From Rhodococcus sp. KBS0724 (GTDB lineage Bacteria; Actinomycetota; Actinomycetes; Mycobacteriales; Mycobacteriaceae): a DNA stretch of 64,000 nt. Numbering within the stretch: the stretch's first letter is position 1; every line of letters begins with the position of its first letter. The DNA is taken from positions 5,346,501-5,410,500 of the forward strand of contig NZ_VCBX02000001.1 in NCBI RefSeq assembly GCF_005938745.2, in the 5' to 3' direction. This document shows positions 36,664 to 44,558 of the stretch, one piece after another. Both the position numbers and the translations under genes were made by a program. The notes under the pieces are model-generated. The model made no database searches, was not told the origin of the DNA, and saw nothing but the letters and a program-made list of their open reading frames with translations.

Positions 36664-37179
36664 TCAGCCGTCGAACACCGACCAGCAGATGTCGTTCCGC
36701 AGCCGCTGGTCGTCGAGTACCAGCTCGCGAATCGCCGCCGGGAGCTGTTCGCGCTGCCACTGGCACTCGAGCCGCCCCGCAGCCACACCCCCACCTTCCG
36801 TCGCAGCAGCGCGGGCGGCCTTGATCGCGTAGGCGGCAGCGCCGAGTTCATGCGCGGCGACGTGCGGGACGGCTCCGGCCTGGCCGGCAGCGTAGGCGGC
36901 ATGTCGCGCAGGTCCACGCAGATCCCGAGCAGCCCCCATCGCGTGACCGCCCGCAGCGCGAGATTGCATCATCGTGACCTCGCCCCGCACCCACGCTCGG
37001 GCATTCTCGATCGCCTCACGCGGCCGCGGATCTTGCGGCCGCTCCGACTCGAAGAGGTCAAGGACGTGCTCCGCACACGCTGCCGCCCAGAGCGCGAGGA
37101 GATGGTGATCCGAATCTGTGAGTGTCCCTCCACGACGGATCGTCACGAAACGTGGATCCCGAACCTTGGGGAGGATCAT
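36664..37179 (-). CDS. Imm5-like putative immunity protein
   Basis: 171 residues from ATG 37179 (MILPKVRDPRFVTIRRGGTL...), with AAGGAG upstream. The pattern of the Imm-5-like group is clear: LTDSDHHLLALWAAACAEHV, RPREAIENARAWVRGE, then an Ala-rich helical part (ARHAAYAAGQAGAVPHVAAH, ELGAAAYAIKAAR). Members are predicted immunity proteins of polymorphic toxin systems. No toxin gene is visible nearby, so this is an orphan or protects against toxins of other strains (inference). Confidence 0.82.
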   Translation of the reverse strand: MILPKVRDPRFVTIRRGGTLTDSDHHLLALWAAACAEHVLDLFESERPQDPRPREAIENARAWVRGEVTMMQSRAAGGHAMGAARDLRGPARHAAYAAGQAGAVPHVAAHELGAAAYAIKAARAAATEGGGVAAGRLECQWQREQLPAAIRELVLDDQRLRNDICWSVFDG

Positions 37180-37635
37180 CGCTCGGCACTCCTTAGCTTG
37201 CTCGCTTCTGCTTACATCCAGCCACAAGTTCAGCACTGCCGCCCTTCACAATTGGGGTGTAGGCATCCAGAATCACCAGTAAGAGTAGTTCATCAAACTT
37301 ACCTGCTGGAAACTTCACTGCGTGCAGCGGCGACACTGAAACAACCGTCCGGAATACCTTCACCGACAGTGATCTCGTGATGCCGATTCTGTATCGCCAC
37401 AAGGCCCTCGTAACACCGTCGATTCGGTCGGATTTGTTTGCGCAACAAGCAGTGTCGACCCAGCAGATACCGTTCCGCGCAGAACCACGGATTCACACGG
37501 CACTTTGCTCGCGACATTTCCGCAATTTTGTGTTTACCGGGAGGTGAGACGGCAATCCTCCCCAATGGGCATGATTGCCGATTCGTGCCGACCAGGCAGC
37601 GGACGTGCGTCTCCCAACTCACAGAGGAGTCGATC
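37180..37635. promoter_or_regulatory. Upstream region of the gas-vesicle operon
   Basis: About 450 bases between the divergent Imm5-like gene and the gas-vesicle operon. It contains GGCAATC (37551-37557) and GATTGCC (37573-37579), perfect 7-bp inverted arms 56-84 bases before the first gas-vesicle start, and a second pair GGGAGG / CCTCCC around 37540-37562. These could be operators or a leader hairpin. No confident -35/-10 pair. Confidence 0.4.
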
Positions 37636-38274
37636 ATGAAAGGTGGCACGAGAGTCGCCCTCGGTGTAGCGATCGGATACTTTCTCGGCAGAACACGCAA
37701 AATGAAGGTCGCACTGATGCTTGCGGGAGCAGGTGCCACGGGTCGGTTACCCAGCAATTCCCGCGACCTCGTACGTGAAGGCATCAAGCGTCTCGGCGAC
37801 TCGGAAGAGATCGGAAAGCTCACCGACAGCGTGCGCGGTGAACTGGTGGATGCCGCCAAACGGGCTGCAATTGCCGCGGCCAGCAACCGCATCGATTCCC
37901 TGAGCAACCGTATCGAGGGTGTGGGCGGTCAGGTCGAGAACGTCGGTGAAGAGGTCGGAGATGTAGCCGATGACCTGACGAGTTCCATCCTGCCGAAGTC
38001 CAAGGAAGACGAGAGCGACTCTGACGAGCGCACGACGCAGTCGCAGCATGACCGTGAGGATACGGACACCGAGGACGAGGACGAGGGCGACGAAGACAGC
38101 AAGTCAGAGAGGAAGCCCGAACCGCGAAGGCGTAGCAGCACATCGACACGAACCCGATCCACTTCGTCACGGGGAACAACATCGCGAACTCGCAAAACCT
38201 CCGAACCCAAAGTCCGGGCCCGTACCCGAAGCGCTGAATCGGACGACGCGCCAGTCCGTCGCACCAAGAGGTGA
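37636..38274 (+). CDS. gvpY: Gas-vesicle operon protein GvpY-like
   Basis: 212 residues from ATG 37636, with GAGGAG six bases upstream. A short hydrophobic N-terminal segment (VALGVAIGYFLGRTRKMKVA...) precedes an amphipathic helical region to about 110. The tail is highly charged: an acidic stretch near 125-150, then Ser/Thr/Arg-rich. It holds the GvpY position, directly before GvpZ, as in Streptomyces clusters; assignment rests mainly on position and length. The next gene starts eight bases after its stop. Confidence 0.65.
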   Translation: MKGGTRVALGVAIGYFLGRTRKMKVALMLAGAGATGRLPSNSRDLVREGIKRLGDSEEIGKLTDSVRGELVDAAKRAAIAAASNRIDSLSNRIEGVGGQVENVGEEVGDVADDLTSSILPKSKEDESDSDERTTQSQHDREDTDTEDEDEGDEDSKSERKPEPRRRSSTSTRTRSTSSRGTTSRTRKTSEPKVRARTRSAESDDAPVRRTKR

Positions 38275-38279
38275 GCCAC

Positions 38280-39287
38280 ATGTCCACAACTGAGAAAACA
38301 AAGACGGAGAAAACAGGATCGAAGGACGGCGCCGACCAACTCAAAGCGTCGCTCAAGCATCTTGTCGGCGCCGTGACCGAGAAGGGAGTGAAGACGCTGA
38401 CAGACACCGTCACGTCGACCGTGGGACATCTCGACAATGTCGGCACGGGAACCGCCACCGCAATGGGCGGGCTGGCGGAAGGTGATTCGCCGGCAAAAGC
38501 TGCGCTCAAGGCCGGAGCATCGAGCGTCACCGGCAAACTGAAGGAGAAGGGGCAAGACCTGAAGAATGCTCTGACCGGAGGAAAGGGCAAAGGCAAAGGC
38601 AAATCCGACAAGATCATCAACATCGTCGAACAGATCGACATCGGTGCCCCCGTTGATCTTGTCTACGATCAATGGACACAGTTCGCGGACTTTCCTCAAT
38701 TCATGAAGAAACTCGAACAGGTAGAGCAAGTCTCGGACGAAAAGCTGCGGTGGAAAGCTCAGGTCTTCTGGTCGCATCGTTCGTGGGAATCGACAATCGT
38801 GGAGCAGGTTCCCGACGAACGCATCGTCTGGCGGTCCAAGGGAGACAAAGGCTACCTCGACGGAGCAGTGACCTTTCACGAAGTCACCCCCGACCTCACG
38901 AGAGTCCTACTGGTCATCGTGTACCACCCCCAGGGCCTCTTCGAGAAGACCGGCAATATCTGGCGCGCCCAAGGCCGACGAATTCGGCTCGAACTCAAAC
39001 ACTTCCGGCGTCACGTGATGACCCAATCGGTACTGCACCCCGACGAAATCGAAGGCTGGCGCGGCGAGATTCACGACGACGAGATCACCCCGCCGGAAGA
39101 AATGGAAGACGCCGAAGAGACAGAGCACGACGAGGAAGCAGAGGACACCGAACTCGAGGGCGACGAACTCGAGGGCGATGAGCCGGAAGAAGACGAGTTA
39201 GAAGAAGACGAAGAAGAACCGGAACAGGAAGAACCGGCCGCAGAAGCTAAGCCACAACGCAAGCGGCGGGCAAGAGCGTCGACCTGA
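38280..39287 (+). CDS. gvpZ: SRPBCC-domain gas-vesicle protein GvpZ-like
   Basis: 335 residues. An N-terminal helical region is followed by a SRPBCC (START-like) domain at about 115-255: [36 protein letters not shown] and [19 protein letters not shown]. The extreme C-terminus is a long Glu/Asp tail (about 270-320) with [20 protein letters not shown], ending in a basic cap. GvpZ-type proteins accompany actinobacterial gas-vesicle clusters; their role is unknown. The acidic tail is longer than I would expect for this domain alone. Confidence 0.75.
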   Translation: MSTTEKTKTEKTGSKDGADQLKASLKHLVGAVTEKGVKTLTDTVTSTVGHLDNVGTGTATAMGGLAEGDSPAKAALKAGASSVTGKLKEKGQDLKNALTGGKGKGKGKSDKIINIVEQIDIGAPVDLVYDQWTQFADFPQFMKKLEQVEQVSDEKLRWKAQVFWSHRSWESTIVEQVPDERIVWRSKGDKGYLDGAVTFHEVTPDLTRVLLVIVYHPQGLFEKTGNIWRAQGRRIRLELKHFRRHVMTQSVLHPDEIEGWRGEIHDDEITPPEEMEDAEETEHDEEAEDTELEGDELEGDEPEEDELEEDEEEPEQEEPAAEAKPQRKRRARAST

Positions 39288-39303
39288 GAGGGAGGCACGG
39301 GAG

Positions 39304-39705
39304 ATGACCTCGGTACAAACATCAGGCGGTGGAGTGGGCGGCGGCCCCAGTTCCAGCAGCCTGGCAGACGTAATCGACACCATTCTCGACAAGGGGCTTG
39401 TCATCGACGCCTACGTTCGTGTGTCGCTCGTGGGCATCGAAATCCTCACAGTCGACGCCCGAATCGTCGTGGCCAGTGTCGACACCTATCTGCGTTTCGC
39501 CGAAGCGGTGAACCGGCTCGAGATTTCCGATACCAAACAGGAAGGGCTGCCCGATCTGATGCAGGACATCACGGAAGGCGGCGCCCGATCGAAGACGAAG
39601 GGCGCGCTCGAAGCCGCCGGCGACAAGGTTCTCGATCTTCTCGGCGGCAGTGCGGACGAACGAGAAAAGCAGCCCCGCAGCCGATCTCGTGGGGGTGACG
39701 AGTGA
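39304..39705 (+). CDS. gvpA: Gas-vesicle structural protein GvpA
   Basis: 133 residues; GGGAGG upstream. The GvpA hallmark is complete: [40 protein letters not shown] and [16 protein letters not shown] at residues 20-75. This is the shell-forming hydrophobic protein. It has an N-terminal Gly/Ser extension and a C-terminal extension of about 55 residues, whereas classical cyanobacterial GvpA is near 70. The stop overlaps the start of the next gene (TGATG). Confidence 0.93.
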   Translation: MTSVQTSGGGVGGGPSSSSLADVIDTILDKGLVIDAYVRVSLVGIEILTVDARIVVASVDTYLRFAEAVNRLEISDTKQEGLPDLMQDITEGGARSKTKGALEAAGDKVLDLLGGSADEREKQPRSRSRGGDE

Positions 39706-40487
39706 TGACCGAACAGGAATCCGACGCTGGCGAGAAGGCACCGGCCGTTTACGTCTACGGCGTTGTACCGGCAGACGTCGAAGTAAAGGAGAGCGCAACA
39801 GGAGTGGGCTCCCCGCCAGGCCCGCTTGCCACAGTGGTATTCGAGGACATCGCGGCGCTCGTCAGCGAAATCGACCCGGCCGCTCAGCTGGGAACTCCCG
39901 ACGACCTTCGCATTCACGCGGACATCCTCGACAACACCGCTACGGTCGCGCCTGTCTTGCCATTCCGTTTCGGCGCCGTGATGACAAACCAAGACGCCGT
40001 GGTGTCCGAGCTACTCGAACCGTTCAAGGGCGAATTCATGGATGCTCTCGAACAACTCGAAGGATTTGCCGAATACATAGTGAAGGGCAGATATGTCGAG
40101 GACGCCATCCTTCGAGAGATCGTGTCGGAGAACGACGACGCGGTGCGGCTCCGTGACACGATCCGGGAGCAACCGGAGGACGCCACTCGGGAGGAGCGAC
40201 TGGCACTGGGCGAACTGATCAGCGGTGCTCTGGCAGCCAAACGCGACGCCGACACCCAGCATCTGGTCGAGGTGCTCGAGCCGCTCGCTACGGCTGTGTT
40301 GGTTCGCGAACCAACACACGACGAGGACTCAGGCTCGGTAGCGGTACTGCTTTCACTCGACAAGGTTTCGTCCTTGGACGATGCAGTTGCACAGCTTGTT
40401 CAGGATTGGCAGGGACGAGTCGATATCACTGTCCTCGGGCCGCTTGCTGCGTATGACTTCGTGAAAACTCGAGCCCCAGGAACTTGA
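39705..40487 (+). CDS. gvpF: Gas-vesicle protein GvpF/GvpL family
   Basis: 260 residues from ATG 39705 (GTG 39702 is possible). GvpL/GvpF pattern: APAVYVYGVVPADV, IAALVSEIDP, VAPVLPFRFGAVM and VDITVLGPLAAYDFV. These proteins bind GvpA and other minor components and act in assembly. It is the first of two paralogues in the operon. Confidence 0.92.
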   Translation: MTEQESDAGEKAPAVYVYGVVPADVEVKESATGVGSPPGPLATVVFEDIAALVSEIDPAAQLGTPDDLRIHADILDNTATVAPVLPFRFGAVMTNQDAVVSELLEPFKGEFMDALEQLEGFAEYIVKGRYVEDAILREIVSENDDAVRLRDTIREQPEDATREERLALGELISGALAAKRDADTQHLVEVLEPLATAVLVREPTHDEDSGSVAVLLSLDKVSSLDDAVAQLVQDWQGRVDITVLGPLAAYDFVKTRAPGT

Positions 40488-40488
40488 G

Positions 40489-40749
40489 ATGGGTATTTTC
40501 TCGGCCGTTGTCGGCCTTCCACTCGCCCCCGTTCGTGGAGTGCTGTGGATTGCCGACATCGTGCGTCAGCAAGTGGAAGAAGAAATGTACAGTCCCACCG
40601 CGATACGGAGTCAACTCGAAGAAATTGAAGAAAAGCGTGCGGCACAGGAAATTTCCGACGAAGAAGCCAAAAATGCGGAGGCCGAAATTCTCGACCGGGT
40701 GACTGGGCGCGGTACCAGTGCCGAGCCACCGGAGGGGAGTGAAACATGA
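40489..40749 (+). CDS. gvpG: Gas-vesicle protein GvpG
   Basis: 86 residues beginning one base after the previous stop. LLxGPxxG-like start (MGIFSAVVGLPLAPVRGVLW), then a helical EEEMYSPTAIRSQLEEIEEK block, typical of GvpG. A small assembly component. Confidence 0.9.
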   Translation: MGIFSAVVGLPLAPVRGVLWIADIVRQQVEEEMYSPTAIRSQLEEIEEKRAAQEISDEEAKNAEAEILDRVTGRGTSAEPPEGSET

Positions 40750-41063
40750 CCGAACCGCGAGATCCGGATAGCGAACAGGACGCCGACGACGATGTAGATC
40801 TGACGGCACCTCAGGCGGCTACCGAGGCCCTTCGGCAGATCGCTGACCTCACCGGGCGGACGCCGGTCGGGGCCGTGTCGGTGGCCCCGAGCGACGAAGG
40901 GTGGTCTGTCGAAGTCGAAGTTATCGAAGACCGTCGGATACCGTCGTCGTCCGATGTCCTGGCGATCTATGCCGTCGACTTGGATCTGGACGGCATGCTG
41001 CTGTCCTACAAACGGATTCAGCAGTACACACGTGGTCGTTCCGCGGGTGGGGTGAAGTCGTGA
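40746..41063 (+). CDS. gvpO: Gas-vesicle protein GvpO
   Basis: 105 residues; ATGA overlap with gvpG. Acidic N-terminus, then the GvpO core: AATEALRQIADLTGRTPVGA, GWSVEVEVIEDRRIPSSSDV, LAIYAVDLDLDG and YKRIQQYTRG. GvpO is required for vesicle formation in halophilic archaea. It usually opens Streptomyces clusters but is internal here. Confidence 0.93.
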   Translation: MTEPRDPDSEQDADDDVDLTAPQAATEALRQIADLTGRTPVGAVSVAPSDEGWSVEVEVIEDRRIPSSSDVLAIYAVDLDLDGMLLSYKRIQQYTRGRSAGGVKS

Positions 41064-41488
41064 CCTCGCCAGGAGGTCGGCCCGTCTACTCTGGCAACAG
41101 CAACCAGGGTTTCGGTGGATCGGGTCATGAACCGGCGAATCTCGGGGATATCCTCGAACGTGTCCTGGACAAGGGAATCGTGATAGCCGGCGATATCAGC
41201 GTCAATCTGCTCGACATCGAACTACTCACCATCAAGCTGCGCCTCGTGATCGCGTCACTGGAGACAGCGCGTGAGGTCGGAATCGATTGGTGGGAACACG
41301 ATCCCTGGCTGACAGGACGCAGTCACGATCTCGAGCTCGAGAACAAGCAATTGCGAGCGCGACTCGAAGCGCTCGAGGCCGCTGACCGTGACGCGAGTAG
41401 TCTCACTGCCGGGAATCTCACTGAACCGATCAGCAATTCTTCCCGTAAACCGTTGGAAATAAATAAGAATACCGCCAAGGAGGAGTGA
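41060..41488 (+). CDS. gvpJ: GvpA-related protein GvpJ
   Basis: 142 residues from GTG 41060 (GTGA overlap with gvpO). The GvpA-like core NLGDILERVLDKGIVIAGDI, SVNLLDIELLTIKLRLVIAS (residues 28-70) is followed by a WWEHDPW motif, a helical tail with coiled-coil potential and a Ser/Lys end. Minor structural protein of the GvpJ class. Confidence 0.9.
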   Translation: MTSPGGRPVYSGNSNQGFGGSGHEPANLGDILERVLDKGIVIAGDISVNLLDIELLTIKLRLVIASLETAREVGIDWWEHDPWLTGRSHDLELENKQLRARLEALEAADRDASSLTAGNLTEPISNSSRKPLEINKNTAKEE

Positions 41489-41492
41489 CGAC

Positions 41493-42263
41493 ATGCCCCT
41501 CGGTGAGGGCGTATGGGTATACGCCGTCACAACTGATCGTGCCGCTCTCACCGGAATCACCGAAATCCGAGGGGTAGCGGACGAACCGCTGCGCATTGTG
41601 TCCGAAGTCGGGTACGAGGCCGTCGTCGGTTCTGTTGATCTCGACGAATTCGGCGAGCAAGCTCTACGACGCAATCTCGAAGATCTCGACTGGCTTTCGC
41701 AGGTTGCCCGTCGCCATGACGCCGTCGTCGCGTCGGTGTGCACTACAGGCCCCACCGTCCCTCTTCGTCTGGCCACCGTGTACTTCGACGACGAGCGGGT
41801 AAGGACGATGTTGCATGAACAAGCCGCCGCGTTCGGTGAGGCTTTGGATCGGATCGCCGGCCGCGCGGAGTGGGGCGTCCGAGCATTCAGCAACCTCAGC
41901 GCACCAGGCAATGCTGGACAACCTTCCGGGAAGCGTTCCGGAACAGAGTATCTCATGCAGCGACGCGCTCAGGTTACAGCTAGGAGAGACGCGGAAACTC
42001 TTGCCGCTCGACAAGCTGACTCGATCTACGCGGAACTTGGTCAAGGTGCCGTCGCCTCCATCCGCCAGCCACTCTCCCAGTCCACCCTCTCCCCTCGTCA
42101 TGGATCAGAGATCCTCAACGCGACTTTCCTGGTCGACGATCGTCGATCGCGAGAATTTGTCGCGTCCGTCGAAGCTGTCGATGCCCGCTCCGACACTGTC
42201 GACCTCGTCCTCACCGGACCGTGGCCACCGTACTCGTTCACCGCCGTCGAAGCTGAGGCATGA
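41493..42263 (+). CDS. gvpL: Second gas-vesicle GvpL/GvpF protein
   Basis: 256 residues; AAGGAGGAG before ATG 41493. GvpL/F pattern: GVWVYAVTTDRAALTGITEI, EAVVGSVDLDEFGEQALRRN, VPLRLATVYFDDE and a final VDLVLTGPWPPYSF. Only distantly similar to the first paralogue. The stop overlaps the next start (ATGA). Confidence 0.9.
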   Translation: MPLGEGVWVYAVTTDRAALTGITEIRGVADEPLRIVSEVGYEAVVGSVDLDEFGEQALRRNLEDLDWLSQVARRHDAVVASVCTTGPTVPLRLATVYFDDERVRTMLHEQAAAFGEALDRIAGRAEWGVRAFSNLSAPGNAGQPSGKRSGTEYLMQRRAQVTARRDAETLAARQADSIYAELGQGAVASIRQPLSQSTLSPRHGSEILNATFLVDDRRSREFVASVEAVDARSDTVDLVLTGPWPPYSFTAVEAEA

Positions 42264-42463
42264 TGAACGCTCCCACTCGCCTGGATCGCCGAATAGCCTT
42301 GGTGGACTTACTCGACCGCGTTCTCGGTGGCGGGGTCGTCGTCAGCGGCGAAATCACCCTCTCGATCGCGGACGTCGACATGGTTCACATATCGCTGCGA
42401 ACACTCATATCGTCGGTCAGCGCGCTCATGCCACCGCCGGACGCCCCAGAAAGCGCGCTGTGA
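42260..42463 (+). CDS. gvpS: GvpA-related minor protein GvpS
   Basis: 67 residues, the shortest GvpA-like member here: RRIALVDLLDRVLGGGVVVSG, then EITLSIADVDMVHISLRTLI. ATG 42260 and ATG 42263 are both possible. The position between gvpL and gvpK matches GvpS of Streptomyces clusters. Confidence 0.85.
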   Translation: MMNAPTRLDRRIALVDLLDRVLGGGVVVSGEITLSIADVDMVHISLRTLISSVSALMPPPDAPESAL

Positions 42464-42789
42464 CCGGCGAACCGGAGAATGTCGAGCGCGAGGATGTCGA
42501 ATACGAGTCGTCGCTGCGGCGACGGATCGACGCCGATCCTGAGTCAGTCGAGCGCGGCCTCGTCGCCTTGGTACTCACCTTGGTCGAACTGTTGCGACAG
42601 TTGATGGAACGACAAGCCTTGCGACGCGTCGATGTCGGCGATCTGACCGACGCGCAGATCGAACGCATCGGCACCACGCTGATGCTACTCGAGGAGAAGA
42701 TGGAAGAGTTGCGCGAGCATTTTGATCTGACACCCGAAGATCTCAACATTGATCTCGGCCCCCTCGGACCACTTCTTGCCGACGACTGA
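42460..42789 (+). CDS. gvpK: Gas-vesicle protein GvpK
   Basis: 109 residues from GTG 42460 (GTGA overlap with gvpS). GvpK pattern: RRIDADPESVERGLVALVLT, LVELLRQLMERQALRRVD, LTDAQIERIGTTLMLLEEKM and a C-terminal LTPEDLNIDLGPLG. It is last in the operon and ends four bases before the convergent methyltransferase gene. Confidence 0.93.
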   Translation: MTGEPENVEREDVEYESSLRRRIDADPESVERGLVALVLTLVELLRQLMERQALRRVDVGDLTDAQIERIGTTLMLLEEKMEELREHFDLTPEDLNIDLGPLGPLLADD

Positions 42790-42793
42790 GATT

Positions 42794-43567
42794 TCAGGGA
42801 TGTTCCGCGGTCGCCAGCCACGCGGGAGCGAGAATCCTGTCGCGGGAATCGAAGCCGAGCCCTTCGACAATGGCAGCCAGGGGCGAGTTGGCATGGCGTG
42901 CAAACTCTTCACGAGTAAATGCCGTGGTGTAAGTAGTTCGTTCCAGGTGCCGGACAATCCAACCGGCGTCGGCCAGCGTTCGGCGCAGATTGTCCTCACT
43001 GATGCGATAAGGACCAGGGAATTCCTCCGGGACCTCGTCGGAGAAGCACACGAGATGTAGCCGAGCTTGGGGTCGGCAGCTTCGGAGCACTGCCTCTACG
43101 TACGGTTGACGCTGATCTTCCGGGAAGCAGTGATACAGCGCGCTGTCGAGAACAGTGGTGAACCGATTGTCGTACCCGTCAAGCGTCATGGCGTCGGCAA
43201 CATCAAAATCCACTTCCTTCTCCAGCCCCCGCAGACCGGCGCGTTCGCGTGCGATCCCGATCGCTGTCGGTGAGGCGTCGAGTGCACACACCCGGTAACC
43301 GCGGTCTGCGAGAAACAGAGCGTTTTCACCCAGCCCACAACCGATGTCAAGGACTTCACTCGCCAACTGTCCGTCGGCTTCGAGTTTCCGGACCACCGGT
43401 TGCGCTTCGCCGATATCCCATGGCACTCGGTCGAAGTCGAGCTCGTTGCGTTGTGCAGCGACGGGCAACTCCGTATTGCGTGCGAAGGCGTCGAAGTCGC
43501 CGCGGTACAGAGCATCGAAATCGGCTGCACTCGGTTGGCGAGGCGGTTGGGGGTCGTCGGCGATCAC
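42794..43567 (-). CDS. SAM-dependent methyltransferase
   Basis: 257 residues from GTG 43567, with AGGAGGAG just upstream; the frame continues earlier without a ribosome-binding site. Class I Rossmann methyltransferase: motif I VLDIGCGLGENALFLA near 72-87, acidic loop LDAS, and YHCFPEDQR after the post-I region. The acceptor is unknown. It converges on the gas-vesicle operon with almost no gap, so transcript ends must overlap. Confidence 0.88.
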   Translation of the reverse strand: MIADDPQPPRQPSAADFDALYRGDFDAFARNTELPVAAQRNELDFDRVPWDIGEAQPVVRKLEADGQLASEVLDIGCGLGENALFLADRGYRVCALDASPTAIGIARERAGLRGLEKEVDFDVADAMTLDGYDNRFTTVLDSALYHCFPEDQRQPYVEAVLRSCRPQARLHLVCFSDEVPEEFPGPYRISEDNLRRTLADAGWIVRHLERTTYTTAFTREEFARHANSPLAAIVEGLGFDSRDRILAPAWLATAEHP

Positions 43568-43724
43568 GAACTCCTCCTGCACGTAGCAGCATAGTGAACC
43601 AAGCGGCATAGTCACCTGAACGGGTAGCCATGCACGTGCAGCCCTAAACCCGCGAGCAGATTCTGGATGAATCGGCTCAGGCCCGGCGATTCCGGTGGTG
43701 GGACTTAATGCCGGAAAACAACTT

Positions 43725-44411
43725 TCAGCGTGTTACCGGAGCACTCCAGAGCCCGACAATCGCGTCGACAAGATCGGTCGTGAAATTGTCCCAACTCGAG
43801 ATCTCCAGCGATTCTTCCTCGGCGAGGAGCCTTTCGCGTTCGGCGCACATGTGCATCATCACGTGCCGTGCCATCTCGCCTCGCGCGCGCCGTACGTCGT
43901 CGGGCATGTCGGGCAGACACGACGTAAGTGCGACAAGCATCGTCTGCAAGTGCTCCGACATCGAAATATCTTCGTACACAACGGCTCGCAGGGTGGGATC
44001 GGCCATCAATTGAACGCTGAACCTCGCGTACCACGTGGGTCCGGTCAATTCGTAATAGTGATCGGTGGAGGCTCGAACCAGACAGGTGATCCAGTCACGG
44101 AGATCTCTCGAACCTTCGACGTCGGCCAGCAACTCCTTGCGCTTCTGCTCGATCGGCGCGGCATGTTTGTTCACGATCGCCCGGAGCAGATCGGTTTTTG
44201 TACCGAAGTGGTATCCGACGGCGGCATTGTTGCCCTGCCCAGCAGCCTCGCTCACCTGACGATTCGAGACGGCAAAGATCCCGTGCTCGGCAAACAGCCG
44301 CTCCGCGACGTCGAGTATCCGCTCGCGGGTCGCAGCAGAACGCGGAGAGCCCGCTTGGGTACCCGAATCGCTGATCGCATCTTCAGTTCTTGCTGCCACA
44401 TCTACCGCCAC
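43725..44411 (-). CDS. TetR-family regulator
   Basis: 228 residues from GTG 44411. HTH domain at about 25-72: RERILDVAERLFAEHGIFAVSNRQVSEAAGQ, then NNAAVGYHFGTKTDLLRAIV. The C-terminal ligand domain contains DHYYELTGPTWYARF and a His/Met-rich stretch (MARHVMMHMCAERER). Divergent from the MFS exporter gene with a paired operator between them, the usual arrangement for a drug-responsive repressor. Confidence 0.92.
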   Translation of the reverse strand: MAVDVAARTEDAISDSGTQAGSPRSAATRERILDVAERLFAEHGIFAVSNRQVSEAAGQGNNAAVGYHFGTKTDLLRAIVNKHAAPIEQKRKELLADVEGSRDLRDWITCLVRASTDHYYELTGPTWYARFSVQLMADPTLRAVVYEDISMSEHLQTMLVALTSCLPDMPDDVRRARGEMARHVMMHMCAERERLLAEEESLEISSWDNFTTDLVDAIVGLWSAPVTR

Positions 44412-44482
44412 AGTCAGGTGCTCGGCACTATGTGCGCACCGAGACGTTGATCACCATCTACCTCACGCCCTTGCGCGAAGTC

Positions 44483-44517
44483 AGTCAGCTGATTTAACTT
44501 TATTCAATCAGTTGACT
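44483..44517. promoter_or_regulatory. Paired operator between tetR and the MFS gene
   Basis: AGTCAGCTGATTTAA (44483-44497) and its inverted copy TTCAATCAGTTGACT (44503-44517), 13 of 15 positions matching, spacer CTTTA. It lies 40 bases before the exporter start and 70 before the regulator start. Confidence 0.7.
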
Positions 44518-44558
44518 TAATTCAAGACTTCTTTACTTTTCTCCGATGGAGTTTCCCA

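Noticed and set aside
39304..42463. Three GvpA-like genes as recent tandem duplicates
   Set aside because: Their sequences have diverged into distinct A, J and S types known from other actinobacteria, so they are old paralogues rather than a local expansion.
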